DNA of 33,824 nt, from the NCBI GenBank assembly GCA_017623315.1, contig JAGAPJ010000121.1:1-33824 (forward strand). Direction: 5' to 3'. Below, one piece after another: positions 1-9,094 of this stretch. The stretch is from Clostridia bacterium. Its GTDB lineage: Bacteria; Bacillota; Clostridia; Oscillospirales; Acutalibacteraceae. The notes below the pieces were generated by a model. That model ran no database searches. It saw only the letters and a program-made list of their open reading frames with translations, and was not told the DNA's origin. The translations under genes and the position numbers were made by a program. Position 1 is the first letter of the stretch. Every line of letters starts with the position of its first letter.

Positions 1-44
1 ACCGGTTATGAGCCGGTTGCTCTAACCAACTGAGCTAATGCTCC
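1..44 (-). tRNA. tRNA-Met (CAT anticodon), 5' part only
   Basis: Read on the minus strand, the sequence starts GGAGCATTAGCTCAGTTGG and runs through the D arm to an anticodon loop CTCATAA, so the anticodon is CAT. The window edge cuts the gene inside the anticodon stem or just after it. The T arm and acceptor 3' strand lie outside. CAT could be elongator Met, initiator fMet or Ile2 (lysidine-modified). The TAGCTCAGTTGGTTAGAGCA D arm fits elongator Met best, but the missing half prevents a firm choice. Confidence 0.9.
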
Positions 45-59
45 AAATAAGCAAAAGTT

Positions 60-87
60 ATTATAACATAAATTCCCGTTTTGTCAA
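60..87 (-). promoter_or_regulatory. Sigma-A promoter of the tRNA-Met gene
   Basis: The minus strand has TTGACA (82-87) and TATAAT (60-65) separated by 16 bp. The -10 box ends about 15 bp before the first base of the tRNA, as expected for a strong stable-RNA promoter. Confidence 0.75.
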
Positions 88-189
88 TACCGAATTTTAA
101 ATTTTGTTAATAAAATTGTTTGTCTTGAACGCTATATTATATTATATATATTAAAAAGTTAAAAAAAGGTTACAATATATCCCAAAAAG

Positions 190-219
190 TTGACATTTGA
201 GGGTGCGATTTGGTAAAAT
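190..219 (+). promoter_or_regulatory. Sigma-A promoter of the yicC-remA-gmk operon
   Basis: TTGACA at 190-195 and TAAAAT at 214-219 with an 18 bp spacer lie about 65 bp before yicC. The preceding 100 bp are very AT-rich and hold no gene. This is the only good promoter seen before the housekeeping run, and it probably drives a long transcript. Confidence 0.65.
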
Positions 220-283
220 GAGTTAATATTATGGGGTAGTGTTGATTATCCGTTTTATGTTTTAAAGCAAAGGGTGAATGTAA

Positions 284-1162
284 ATGGTAAGAAGTATGAC
301 AGGCTTTGGCAGAGCCAAAAATCAAATAGGCGGCTTTGATGTTACGGTTGAAATTAAATCAGTAAACCACCGTTATTTTGAATTTTCCTGCCGTATGCCG
401 CGTGCATATAACTTTTTGGAAGAAAAGATAAAATCATATTTAAACCAAAAAATCTCACGCGGTAAGGTTGAAGTTTCAATTTTGGTTGATGACCTTAACC
501 AAAATTCTACTGTGGTGGAAATTAACCGCGAATATGCTGACGCATATATCAAGGCTTTAAATGATTTGTCAAAACAATATAAACTAAAAAACGATGTTAA
601 GGTTTCAACCCTTGCAAATAATACCGAAATGTTTAAAATTCGCCGTCAGCAAATTGAGGATGATGTAATCGAAGCAGCAATAATGCCCGTTTTGGAAGAA
701 GCGTGTGAAAACTTTATTGCAATGCGCAGTGTTGAAGGTGAACGTCTCTTAAAGGATGTTGTTTCCCGTACTGATTATATTCTTTCAAGGGTTGAATTTA
801 TAGAAGCCCGTTCACCTATAACGGTTGCCGCTTATCAAGAAAAAATCACTAATAAGATTAAAGACTTGCTTGGTGATAATACCGTAGATGAACAACGCAT
901 TTTAACCGAGGTTGCAATTTTTGCCGACAAGGTTGCCGTTGCAGAAGAAACTGTACGTCTTCGCAGTCATATTAAGCAGGTTACAGGCCTTTTGGAAAGT
1001 GATGAGCCTGTTGGCAGAAAGCTTGATTTTATAGTACAGGAAATGAACCGTGAAACCAATACCATCGGCTCTAAGGCGCAGGATATTGAAATTGCTCATA
1101 CAGTTGTGGACATTAAGTCCGAAATTGAAAAAATACGTGAGCAAATTCAGAATATGGAGTAA
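284..1162 (+). CDS. yicC: YicC/YloC family endoribonuclease
   Basis: 292 residues, the usual family length. The N-terminal signature MVRSMTGFGRA and the C-terminal block with EMNRETNTIGSKA (near residues 248-260) are hallmarks of YicC/YloC. The N-terminal half is the YicC-like domain and the C-terminal part is DUF1732. Members are reported to be endoribonucleases acting on RNA in the cytoplasm. The ATG at 284 has an AAAGGG ribosome site about 9 bp upstream; the ATG at 278 is followed at once by TAA and cannot be the start. It is the first gene of the housekeeping run, 3 bp before remA, the same order as yloC-ylzA(remA)-gmk in Bacillus. Identification is firm; the exact RNA targets are unknown. 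Confidence 0.93.
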   Translation: MVRSMTGFGRAKNQIGGFDVTVEIKSVNHRYFEFSCRMPRAYNFLEEKIKSYLNQKISRGKVEVSILVDDLNQNSTVVEINREYADAYIKALNDLSKQYKLKNDVKVSTLANNTEMFKIRRQQIEDDVIEAAIMPVLEEACENFIAMRSVEGERLLKDVVSRTDYILSRVEFIEARSPITVAAYQEKITNKIKDLLGDNTVDEQRILTEVAIFADKVAVAEETVRLRSHIKQVTGLLESDEPVGRKLDFIVQEMNRETNTIGSKAQDIEIAHTVVDIKSEIEKIREQIQNME

Positions 1163-1165
1163 TTT

Positions 1166-1435
1166 ATGAAGCTTATAAATATCGGTGCGGGCAATTTGGT
1201 GTCGGCGGACCGTATTGTAACGGTGGTTACTCCCGAATCTGCCCCGATTAAAAGAATCATTCAAGATGCAAAGGAAAAAGGCAATTTAATTGATGCTACC
1301 CACGGTCGTAAAACTAAAACGGTTATCATCACCGACAGTTATCACATAATTTTATGTTACCTTACGGTTGAAAAGCTGATTGGCCGCTTTGGGGAAGACG
1401 CAATTAAGGTATTAGAGGAGGAAGAAGATGAATAA
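1166..1435 (+). CDS. remA: RemA/DUF370 family DNA-binding regulator
   Basis: 89 residues, matching the compact DUF370/RemA family. The conserved start [17 protein letters not shown] and the central block ending [19 protein letters not shown] are the family signature. In Bacillus subtilis RemA binds DNA as a multimeric ring and activates biofilm matrix and osmoprotection genes; here that role is only inferred. The C-terminal tail is acidic (EEEEDE). The ATG has GGAG 9 bp upstream, inside the end of yicC. The last 8 bp overlap the start of gmk, so translational coupling is likely. Confidence 0.92.
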   Translation: MKLINIGAGNLVSADRIVTVVTPESAPIKRIIQDAKEKGNLIDATHGRKTKTVIITDSYHIILCYLTVEKLIGRFGEDAIKVLEEEEDE

Positions 1436-2042
1436 AGGCGGCGTATTTGTAGTTGCAGGCCCTTCGGGTAGCGGCAAGGACACATTGTTTAAAGAACTTT
1501 TTAAAAGAAAACCCGAAATTAAGTTTTCAATTTCCTCTATAACCCGTCCAATGCGTGTAGGCGAGGTTGAGGGTGAAAAATATAACTTTATTACCCGTGA
1601 AAAGTTTTTAAGTATGCTCGAAAATGACGAGCTTCTTGAATATAACGAATATATCGGTAATTACTACGGCACACCTAAAGCGCCTGTAATTGCCGCTATT
1701 GAAAATGGTGATGACATTTTAATTGAGGTTGACGTTAACGGCGCCAAGGAAATTTGCCAAAAGTTGCCCGAAGCTATTACCGTGTTTATAATGCCACCGT
1801 CTTATAAAGAGCTTAAACGCCGTTTAAGCGGAAGAGGTACCGAAACACAGGACCTTATTGATAAGCGTATGAAAGAAGCGCTTAATGAAATTGCCCGTGC
1901 TACAGAGTTTGATTATATCGTAGTTAACGACGATATACAGACCGCTGTTGACGATATAATTGAAGTAATGTCAAGCAGTCGCTTGGCGCTTAAAAGACAA
2001 AAAAATTTAATTGATGGAGTGCTTAGTAATGTTGAATCCTAA
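1428..2042 (+). CDS. gmk: Guanylate kinase
   Basis: 204 residues. It phosphorylates GMP or dGMP to the diphosphate with ATP in the cytoplasm, and is an essential step of GTP supply. The P-loop is at residues 9-17 ([10 protein letters not shown], with Asp where many members have Gly/Ser). The GMP-binding block follows: [20 protein letters not shown] (about 37-56) and Y-GTPK. The lid has RRLSGRGTE. It overlaps remA by 8 bp and runs 14 bp into rpoZ, as in the Bacillus gmk-rpoZ arrangement. The start ATG is preceded by GAGGAGGAAG, a strong ribosome site. Confidence 0.96.
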   Translation: MNKGGVFVVAGPSGSGKDTLFKELFKRKPEIKFSISSITRPMRVGEVEGEKYNFITREKFLSMLENDELLEYNEYIGNYYGTPKAPVIAAIENGDDILIEVDVNGAKEICQKLPEAITVFIMPPSYKELKRRLSGRGTETQDLIDKRMKEALNEIARATEFDYIVVNDDIQTAVDDIIEVMSSSRLALKRQKNLIDGVLSNVES

Positions 2043-2205
2043 TATTGGTAAATTAATCGGCGGTTATGAAAACAGATACCGTTTAGTAATTGATGTGGCT
2101 CACACCGCTCGTGATATTTCACAAAAGCAGGAAGAAACCGGTGAAATTTCTATTGAAAAGCCCGTTTCGGTTGCTATTGATAAACTCGCTAACGAACTTG
2201 AATAA
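2029..2205 (+). CDS. rpoZ: RNA polymerase omega subunit
   Basis: 58 residues from the ATG at 2029 ([10 protein letters not shown]). An upstream ATG at 2011 in the same frame is less likely: GGAG at 2015-2018 sits a proper 10 bp before 2029, and omega proteins begin close to this motif. The central block ENRYRLVIDVAHTARDI is the omega signature for binding and restoring the beta' subunit, followed by the conserved KPVSVAIDKLANE. It overlaps the 3' end of gmk. In Bacillus coaBC follows; here priA comes next, so coaBC has moved or been lost from this locus. Confidence 0.9.
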   Translation: MLNPNIGKLIGGYENRYRLVIDVAHTARDISQKQEETGEISIEKPVSVAIDKLANELE

Positions 2206-2239
2206 TTAAAACCTTAAATCTTTAAAGGAGGGATTGTTT

Positions 2240-4651
2240 ATGTTATCGCCTGTGGCAAAGGTTGCCCTTTACGGTGCCACCTATGCGTTTGACAAGCTTT
2301 ATTCTTATGCAATTCCGCCTAAAATGAATTTAAAGGCAGGGCAAAGGGTTATTGTACCTTTTGGTCGCGGCAATGTTGAAAAGCAGGCAATGGTGTTCGA
2401 AATCGGTGAAGAAGAAACCTATCATTTAAAATCGGTTTTATCGGTTATTGATGAAGCGCCAATTTTAACTGACGAAATGCTTAAAATGGCTGCATTTATG
2501 CACGAAACGGTGTTCTGTACCCGATGTGACGCTGTGTCTGCAATGCTTCCGACAGGTCTTAATCACCGCCTTGTAAATTTTTATTCAGCTAATCTTGATT
2601 ATGAAGGTATTTCTGATTTAAGTGATACTGAAAAAGAAATTTTTGATTTTTTAAAATCAAAGGGCGAAAAAAGTGAAGATGATATTTTAAGGGTCTTTGG
2701 TATTGATTCGGTTGTTTTAAAGTTACTTACCGAAAAGGAAGTACTGATTAAAAACAGCGAAACCAAACAAAAAATGGGCGACGCCACACAAAAATGGGTT
2801 AAATTAGCCGATGATATTGGTGACGTTAAGCTTACCGCCCGTCAAAAAGAGGTTGTTGAAATACTAAACGATATTGAAACCGCTTCGGTTAAGGAGCTTC
2901 GCTATTTTACGGGTGTTTCAACGTCGGTTATCGAAAAACTTATTACAAAGGGTGTCTTAATTGCCTTTGAACGTCAGGTTTTTCGTTCGCCTTATAAAAC
3001 CAACTGTCAACCGAATTTAAGTGAAATATATTTAACTGCCGAACAGCAGGCGGCATTTATAGGGCTTTTGGAAAAATACAAAAGCGATAGTGCCGAGGTT
3101 TCACTATTATACGGTGTTACGGGTTCGGGCAAGACACGGGTTTATTTAAAGCTTGTGGATTCCGCCTTTCAAAAGGGTGAAGGCGTTATTGTAATGGTAC
3201 CTGAAATTGCCTTAACTCCCCAAATGATTGAAATTTTCACAAAGCGGTACGGCAATAAAATTGCGGTTTTTCATAGTGCAATGTCTATGGGACAGCGTAT
3301 GGATGAATGGACCCGTATTAAAAACGGTGATGCCTTAATTGCTATTGGTACACGTAGCGCAATTTTTGCTCCATTTAAAAAGCTTGGGCTTATCATTATT
3401 GATGAGGAACAGGAGCATACCTATAAATCTGAAAAATCACCACGCTTTCACACACGTGATTTAGCAAAATTTCGTGTGGCATATCATAAAGGACTTTTAT
3501 GCTTGGCATCCGCCACACCGTCGCTTGAAAGCTATGCCGCCGCACAGCGTGGTAAATATTCGCTGTTTACGCTTAAAAACCGTTATAATAACTGTGAGCT
3601 ACCCGAGGTCGAAATTGTGGATATGAAAAAAGAGGAATTAAACGGCAATTCTTCACCCATAAGCGAAACCTTGTATGAAGCTATAAACGATACATTAAAT
3701 AACGGAAAACAAGCAATCTTGCTTTTAAACCGCAGGGGACATAACACTTATATTTCCTGTCCCAACTGTGGCTACGTGGCTTCTTGTCCTAATTGCAGCG
3801 TGTCGCTGACATATCATTCTGCTAATAAACGGCTTATGTGTCATTATTGCGGTCATTCGGTGCCTATTCTTAATAAATGTCCCGACTGTGACTGTGAGCA
3901 TTTGCGTTTTTCGGGTCTTGGCACACAAAAGGCTGCCGAGGTTTTACAGTCAATGTTCCCCGAAGCGAAAATATTAAGGCTGGATGCCGACAGTACCGTA
4001 TCCCGTGAATCATATTCTACATACCTTGCGGCTTTTTCCAAGGGTGAATATGATATTTTGCTTGGCACACAAATGGTTGCAAAAGGGCTTGATTTCCCAA
4101 ACGTTACCCTTGTTGGCGTTTTAGGTGCCGATGCGGCAATGTACAGCGAGGATTTTCGCAGCTTTGAACGTAGCTTTTCACTTTTAACACAGGTAATTGG
4201 CAGGGCAGGCCGAGGCGATAACGAGGGTAGAGCTATTGTGCAAACCACCAACCCCGACAGTCAGCTTATTACCTTTGCTCAAATGCAGGATTATGAAAGC
4301 TTTTATAAACAGGAAATTGCAATGCGGTCACTTAATACCTTTCCGCCGTATTGTGATATATGTATCGTTTATACGCAGTCTATTAACCGTAATGATGCCG
4401 AAAAGGCTATAAAAGAAATTTTTGGCAAAATTAGGGGAATGATAGATAGTGAATATACCGACGTTAAAGTAATAATTTTAGGGCCGTCCCCATCGGGAAT
4501 TGCCCGTGTAAACAACAAATACCGTTACCGAATGATAGTTAAATGCAAAAACAACAAGCGTTTTCGTGAAATGCTTAAAAATGCAATTAATATTAAGCTT
4601 GTTCGTGACGTTACCGTTTCGGTGGATATGAACCCCGAAGCAATGCTTTAA
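2240..4651 (+). CDS. priA: Primosomal protein N' (PriA replication-restart helicase)
   Basis: 803 residues. PriA is a 3'-5' DNA helicase that reloads the replisome at collapsed forks. An N-terminal 3'BD domain (about 1-110) and a winged-helix region are followed by the SF2 helicase core. Walker A is GVTGSGKT near residue 291 and the DEEQ box (DEEQEHTYK) is near 387. The zinc-binding Cys cluster CPNCGYVASCPNCS and CHYCG...CPDCDC spans about 507-552. The late helicase motifs QVIGRAGRG are also present. ATG 2240 is chosen over TTG 2234 because AAAGGAGG at 2225-2232 sits 7 bp before it. It follows rpoZ by 34 bp and is spaced 14 bp before def. Confidence 0.96.
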   Translation: MLSPVAKVALYGATYAFDKLYSYAIPPKMNLKAGQRVIVPFGRGNVEKQAMVFEIGEEETYHLKSVLSVIDEAPILTDEMLKMAAFMHETVFCTRCDAVSAMLPTGLNHRLVNFYSANLDYEGISDLSDTEKEIFDFLKSKGEKSEDDILRVFGIDSVVLKLLTEKEVLIKNSETKQKMGDATQKWVKLADDIGDVKLTARQKEVVEILNDIETASVKELRYFTGVSTSVIEKLITKGVLIAFERQVFRSPYKTNCQPNLSEIYLTAEQQAAFIGLLEKYKSDSAEVSLLYGVTGSGKTRVYLKLVDSAFQKGEGVIVMVPEIALTPQMIEIFTKRYGNKIAVFHSAMSMGQRMDEWTRIKNGDALIAIGTRSAIFAPFKKLGLIIIDEEQEHTYKSEKSPRFHTRDLAKFRVAYHKGLLCLASATPSLESYAAAQRGKYSLFTLKNRYNNCELPEVEIVDMKKEELNGNSSPISETLYEAINDTLNNGKQAILLLNRRGHNTYISCPNCGYVASCPNCSVSLTYHSANKRLMCHYCGHSVPILNKCPDCDCEHLRFSGLGTQKAAEVLQSMFPEAKILRLDADSTVSRESYSTYLAAFSKGEYDILLGTQMVAKGLDFPNVTLVGVLGADAAMYSEDFRSFERSFSLLTQVIGRAGRGDNEGRAIVQTTNPDSQLITFAQMQDYESFYKQEIAMRSLNTFPPYCDICIVYTQSINRNDAEKAIKEIFGKIRGMIDSEYTDVKVIILGPSPSGIARVNNKYRYRMIVKCKNNKRFREMLKNAINIKLVRDVTVSVDMNPEAML

Positions 4652-4665
4652 AAGGATGTAATTAA

Positions 4666-5112
4666 ATGGCTATAAGAAATATTGTAACCAAGGGCGATGA
4701 CGTGCTTCGTAAAATTTGCCGTACACAAATGCAGTTTGATGACAAGCTCGCTATGATTTTAGACGATATGCGTGAAACTATGTATAAAGCCGAAGGTGTT
4801 GGTCTTGCCGCACCACAGGTGGGTTTGCTTCGCCGTTTTTGTATTGTTGATATTGGTGATGAAGATGGCTTAGTTGAGCTTATTAACCCCGTTATTATGG
4901 AAACAAGGGGTAGCCAAATAGGTTCGGAGGGTTGCCTTTCAATTCCAGGTGAATCAGCCGAGGTTGAACGCCCTATGTACGTAAAGGTACGCGCACAGGA
5001 CCGCTTTGGTAATAACATTGTGGTTGAGGGTGAAGGTCTAAAGGCACGTGCGTTTTGCCACGAAATTGACCACCTTGACGGAATTTTATATATAGATAAG
5101 GTAAAAAGATAA
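4666..5112 (+). CDS. def: Peptide deformylase
   Basis: 148 residues. It removes the formyl group from the N-terminal Met of new proteins. All three metal-site motifs are present: GVGLAAPQVG (about 45-54), EGCLSIPG with the Cys ligand (about 88-95), and HEIDHLDG with two His ligands and the catalytic Glu (about 130-137). Its stop shares the A of the fmt start (TAATG), so formylation and deformylation genes are translationally coupled. The short C-terminus ending KVKR suits a type-1 enzyme. Confidence 0.96.
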   Translation: MAIRNIVTKGDDVLRKICRTQMQFDDKLAMILDDMRETMYKAEGVGLAAPQVGLLRRFCIVDIGDEDGLVELINPVIMETRGSQIGSEGCLSIPGESAEVERPMYVKVRAQDRFGNNIVVEGEGLKARAFCHEIDHLDGILYIDKVKR

Positions 5113-6038
5113 TGAAAATTGTTTTTATGGGCACACCCGATTATGCGGTAAAAACCCTTGAGGTGCTTGTTAAATCGGAGCATACGGTAGCGGCAGTTTT
5201 TGCCCAACCCGATAAGCCTGTGGGCAGAAAACAGGTTTTAACACCACCGCCTGTTAAGGTATGTGCCGAAAGCTATAATATACCTGTTTATCAGCCCAAT
5301 TCGGTTAAAACAGGAGAAGCGTTAGAAATTATAAAAAATATCAAACCTGACGTTATTGTTGTTGTGGCTTACGGAAAAATTTTACCTAAGGAAATTTTAG
5401 AAGCCGCAAAATACGGATGTGTTAACGGTCACGCTTCACTTTTGCCGAAATACCGCGGTTCTGCACCAATACAGTATGCAATACTTTGCGGAGAAACTGA
5501 AACAGGTGTTACAATACAACTTATGGATGAAGGCATTGATACAGGTGATATATTAGAAACAGCAACTACTAAAATCGGTGATAACGAAACTGCGGAAGAA
5601 CTTTTCGAACGTTTGTCGGTTATCAGCGCCGATTTAATGCTTTCTACATTAAATAAATTAGAAAAAGGCGAAGTCACCCCCAAAAAGCAGGAGGGGGATG
5701 CCACCTATGCACCTATAATTAAAAAGGAAATGGCACTTCTTGATTTTAATAAACCCGCCAAAGAGCTTTTTAATGCTGTAAGGGGTTATTACTCTTGGCC
5801 CTGCGCTTACTTCTTTATGGATGGCAAGCGTATTAAGGTTATAAAAGCCTCAGTTGGAGGTAAAACCTCAATGTCAGCAGGAACTGTTGTTGCTAATAAC
5901 GGTGTTTTATCCATCGCTTGCGGCGACGGTTTTTCGCTTGATATTTTAGTGCTTCAAGCCGAAGGCTCAAAGGCTATGGAAGCAAAACAATATCTTTGCG
6001 GTAAGCAAATACCTGTAGGCCAAGTAGTTGGTGAGTAA
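5112..6038 (+). CDS. fmt: Methionyl-tRNA formyltransferase
   Basis: 308 residues. It transfers a formyl group from 10-formyl-THF to initiator Met-tRNA. The N-terminal catalytic Rossmann domain starts MKIVFMGTPDYAV. The hallmark HASLLPKYRGSAPIQ (about 106-120) contains the catalytic His, with Asn at GCVNGH just before and Asp at DEGIDTGDI after. The C-terminal tRNA-binding barrel (about 205-308) contains FNAVRGYYSWPCA. It overlaps def by one base, and the next gene starts within 2 bp of its stop. Confidence 0.96.
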   Translation: MKIVFMGTPDYAVKTLEVLVKSEHTVAAVFAQPDKPVGRKQVLTPPPVKVCAESYNIPVYQPNSVKTGEALEIIKNIKPDVIVVVAYGKILPKEILEAAKYGCVNGHASLLPKYRGSAPIQYAILCGETETGVTIQLMDEGIDTGDILETATTKIGDNETAEELFERLSVISADLMLSTLNKLEKGEVTPKKQEGDATYAPIIKKEMALLDFNKPAKELFNAVRGYYSWPCAYFFMDGKRIKVIKASVGGKTSMSAGTVVANNGVLSIACGDGFSLDILVLQAEGSKAMEAKQYLCGKQIPVGQVVGE

Positions 6039-6039
6039 G

Positions 6040-7299
6040 ATGGCAAATGCACGAAAGGTTGCTGTTTTAGCGCTATCTAAAATCTTTGTCGATGGGGCAT
6101 ATTCGAATATTACGGTTAATTCTTATTTAAAGGATACCGACTTAACCCCTGCCGATAAAGCCCTCGCTACCGCTCTAATTTACGGTGTGCTGGACAGAAA
6201 AATCACGCTTGATTATGTAATTTCTTCCTTTGTGAAAACACCAATTAAAAAACTTTCACCTTTTACACTTAATGTTTTGCGTACTGCGCTTTTTCAGATA
6301 ATGTATATGGATAAAATTCCAGAAAGTGCGGCGGTAAACGAAGCGGTAAAGCTAATTAAAAAATCAAAGGAAGGCCGAAACAGTGGCTTTGTAAATGCGG
6401 TGCTTCGTAACGTTTTAAGGACTGAAAGCTTGTTGCCAACAGGGGATACGGTCAAAGAATTAAGTGTTATTTATTCCTGCCCCGAAAGCATCATTGAAAG
6501 CTTTGTTAATGATTACGGCAAGGAAACTGCGGTTATTCTTTTATCGGAAGCCTTAAAGCCCGCACCACTAACCGTAAGGGTTAATACAGTTAAAACCGAT
6601 ATTATGACCTTTATAAATGAAATGCCCGATGCTGTTGCGGTTAAGCCCGAGGGTGCGGTGGTTATTAATAAAGGTATTGATATAAATAATAATATATTAT
6701 ATAAAAAAGGGCACTTTCACGTGCAGGATACTGCATCGCAAACAGCGGTAGCGGTGCTTTCACCAAAGACTTGTGACCGTGTGCTCGATATGTGTGCAGC
6801 ACCCGGCGGCAAAAGCTTTTCGATGGCACTTTTAATGGAAAACAAGGGCGAAATTATTTCGTGTGATATATACGACCATAAATGTGAACTAATTAAAAAA
6901 TCAGCTAATCGTTTAGGGTTAGATATAATAAAGCCTACCGTACAGGACGGCACAGTCTATAACTCTGATTTGGGCGAATTTGACTGTGTGCTGTGCGATG
7001 TGCCTTGTTCAGGGCTTGGAATTATTCGCCGCAAGCCCGACATAAAGTATAAGGATTTTTCGGAATTTGACGGTTTAATACCCATTCAAACCGCAATTCT
7101 AAACAACGCCAAAAATTATGTAAAAAAAGGCGGCAGGTTGCTTTATTCAACCTGTACTTTAAGAAAAGCCGAAAATGAAGATATTATAAACGAATTTTTG
7201 TCGCAAAACAGTGGATTTAAGCTAGAATACAGTCATACATTTATGCCGCATATCGATGGCACCGACGGTTTTTACTGCGCACTGCTTATTAAAAAATAA
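6040..7299 (+). CDS. rsmB: 16S rRNA (cytosine967-C5)-methyltransferase RsmB
   Basis: About 419 residues from ATG 6040; in-frame TTG 6028 and GTG 6031 lie inside the end of fmt and are possible alternatives. The N-terminal NusB-like RNA-binding domain (about 1-135) contains DKALATALIYGVLDRK. The methyltransferase domain follows, with SAM motif DMCAAPGGKS (about 250), the PC motif DVPCSGLGIIRRKPD (about 320) and the catalytic TC motif STCTL (about 371). It modifies 16S rRNA during small-subunit assembly. The gene sits between fmt and rlmN as in Bacillus. Confidence 0.94.
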   Translation: MANARKVAVLALSKIFVDGAYSNITVNSYLKDTDLTPADKALATALIYGVLDRKITLDYVISSFVKTPIKKLSPFTLNVLRTALFQIMYMDKIPESAAVNEAVKLIKKSKEGRNSGFVNAVLRNVLRTESLLPTGDTVKELSVIYSCPESIIESFVNDYGKETAVILLSEALKPAPLTVRVNTVKTDIMTFINEMPDAVAVKPEGAVVINKGIDINNNILYKKGHFHVQDTASQTAVAVLSPKTCDRVLDMCAAPGGKSFSMALLMENKGEIISCDIYDHKCELIKKSANRLGLDIIKPTVQDGTVYNSDLGEFDCVLCDVPCSGLGIIRRKPDIKYKDFSEFDGLIPIQTAILNNAKNYVKKGGRLLYSTCTLRKAENEDIINEFLSQNSGFKLEYSHTFMPHIDGTDGFYCALLIKK

Positions 7300-7314
7300 G
7301 AAAGGGGAGCCGCA

Positions 7315-8367
7315 ATGGATAAAATTGATATAAAGTCATTAAACGAAGTCGAACTTTTAGGGCTTATGAATGATCTTAACCAGCCTAAATTCAGGGCGGC
7401 TCAGCTTTTTAAATGGCTTCAGCAGGGAATAGAGGGTTTTGATGAAATGACCAACATCCCTAAAAGTCTGCGTGATGCGCTTAAAGAAAAATGCTATATT
7501 GCAAATGTAAGCATTGTTAAAAAATTTGTTTCTAAAATAGATGGCACGGTTAAATACGTATACGAGCTTTTTGACGGAGAGCGTATTGAATCGGTTGTTA
7601 TGAAGTACGAGCATGGCTATACAGTTTGCATTTCAACACAGGTTGGTTGCCGTATGGGCTGTAGCTTTTGTGCTTCGGGGCTTGACGGTCTTTTCCGTAA
7701 TTTAACCCCGTCCGAGATGTTGGCGCAAATAACTAAAGCCCAGCAGGATAATGGTATTCGCATATCCAACGTTGTTATGATGGGTATGGGTGAGCCGCTT
7801 GATAATTTCAGTAATTCAGTTAAATTTTTACAGCTTGTGTCTTGTGATAACGGCTTAAATATCGGTCTTCGCCATATTTCGCTTTCAACCTCGGGTGTGG
7901 TAAGCAGAATTAAGGATTTAAAGGATTATAACTTCCCAATAACCCTTTCAATTTCACTTCACGCACCTAATGATGAAATTAGAAGCAGTATGATGAAGGT
8001 AAATAAAAAATGGGGTGTGGACGAATTACTTGCGGCTTGTAAGGAATATCAGGGCGTTACAACTCGACGTATCTCATTTGAATATGCTTTAATTGAAGGC
8101 GTAAACGACAGTGACGCCTGTGCTGATGAACTGGCTAAAAAGCTTCGCGGTTTAATGTGTCACGTTAATATAATACCTGCAAATCCGGTTAAGGAAAATT
8201 CCTTTAAAAAACCGGATATGAATAAAATTATACATTTTAAAGAAAGACTTATAAAAAAAGGGATTAATGCAACTGTCCGCAGAACATTGGGTGCCGATAT
8301 CGACGCTTCCTGCGGTCAGCTAAGACGTAAAGTAAAGGAGGGTATTGGCAGTGAGAATTTACAGTAG
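7315..8367 (+). CDS. rlmN: Dual-specificity 23S rRNA/tRNA adenine-C2 methyltransferase RlmN
   Basis: 350 residues, a radical-SAM enzyme that makes 2-methyladenosine at A2503 of 23S rRNA and A37 of some tRNAs. The 4Fe-4S binding motif CRMGCSFC lies near residues 112-119. GMGEPLDNF is the SAM-binding GGEP-like motif, and the C-terminal SCGQLR provides the second catalytic Cys. AAGGGGAG lies 7-8 bp before the ATG. The 3' end overlaps the start of prpC by 17 bp. The RlmN motifs and the absence of Cfr-specific context make RlmN much more likely than Cfr. Confidence 0.95.
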   Translation: MDKIDIKSLNEVELLGLMNDLNQPKFRAAQLFKWLQQGIEGFDEMTNIPKSLRDALKEKCYIANVSIVKKFVSKIDGTVKYVYELFDGERIESVVMKYEHGYTVCISTQVGCRMGCSFCASGLDGLFRNLTPSEMLAQITKAQQDNGIRISNVVMMGMGEPLDNFSNSVKFLQLVSCDNGLNIGLRHISLSTSGVVSRIKDLKDYNFPITLSISLHAPNDEIRSSMMKVNKKWGVDELLAACKEYQGVTTRRISFEYALIEGVNDSDACADELAKKLRGLMCHVNIIPANPVKENSFKKPDMNKIIHFKERLIKKGINATVRRTLGADIDASCGQLRRKVKEGIGSENLQ

Positions 8368-9076
8368 TATTGATGTCGGTAAGGAACGTTCCTTAAATCA
8401 GGACGCTTTCTTTGCGGGTGAAATCACCAACGATATTGCTTTTGCCGTTGTTTGCGACGGTATGGGCGGTGCAAATGCAGGTGACGTTGCAAGCCAAACA
8501 GCTGTTAAAACAATAAGCGAGTATATAGTAAATTCCTACCGTCGCAAAATTACAATTCGTGATTTTATAAAAATCTTAAAAAATGCTTTAATCAGCGCAA
8601 ATATTACCCTTTATGACATGGCACAAAAGGATGAAAGCCTAAAAGGTATGGGCACAACGGCGGTTGTGGCTGTGGTTAAGGGTAATGAAGTGGCAATTGC
8701 CCACGTAGGCGACAGCCGTATTTATCTTGTAAATGACGAAATTACACAGCTTACACGTGACCATTCGGTAGTTCAAACTCTTATAGAATCGGGCGAGATT
8801 TCTGTTGAAGCGGCGGCACTTCATCCGCGTAAAAACGTCATTACACGTGCCTTGGGTGTTGAGGCTGAAGTGGCTGTCGACACGTCCGAGCTTGTTTTGC
8901 AGGATAACGAAACCCTTTTACTTTGTACTGACGGTCTTACAAATTTTGCAAAAATAGAAGATATACTTAAAACATTTAAAGAAAACGATATTGCTTTAGT
9001 TCCCGAAAAGCTTGTACAGCTTGCTAATGCGGGCGGTGGCGGTGACAACATTACGGCTGTCACCCTTACCAAATAA
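8351..9076 (+). CDS. prpC: PP2C-family Ser/Thr protein phosphatase (PrpC/Stp)
   Basis: About 241 residues from GTG 8351, chosen because AAAGGAGG at 8335-8342 is 8 bp upstream; an in-frame TTG at 8345 lies too close to it. Metal-binding PP2C motifs are present: SLNQDAFF, CDGMGGANAGD, GDSRIYL, LCTDGL and GGGDNITAV. It removes phosphate from Ser/Thr of proteins phosphorylated by the kinase encoded next, reversing its signalling in cell-wall, growth and spore-germination control. It overlaps rlmN by 17 bp and precedes the kinase gene by 18 bp, the usual phosphatase-kinase pairing. Confidence 0.94.
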   Translation: MRIYSSIDVGKERSLNQDAFFAGEITNDIAFAVVCDGMGGANAGDVASQTAVKTISEYIVNSYRRKITIRDFIKILKNALISANITLYDMAQKDESLKGMGTTAVVAVVKGNEVAIAHVGDSRIYLVNDEITQLTRDHSVVQTLIESGEISVEAAALHPRKNVITRALGVEAEVAVDTSELVLQDNETLLLCTDGLTNFAKIEDILKTFKENDIALVPEKLVQLANAGGGGDNITAVTLTK

Positions 9077-9094
9077 TGCGAAAGGAAGAATTTT

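Noticed and set aside
278..283. ATG-TAA minimal start-stop just before yicC
   Set aside because: A two-codon start-stop could tune translation, but one occurrence in AT-rich DNA is expected by chance.
3853..4251. A 132-codon minus-strand frame
   Set aside because: Fully inside priA, opposite its zinc and helicase motifs; Ser/Pro-rich shadow translation.
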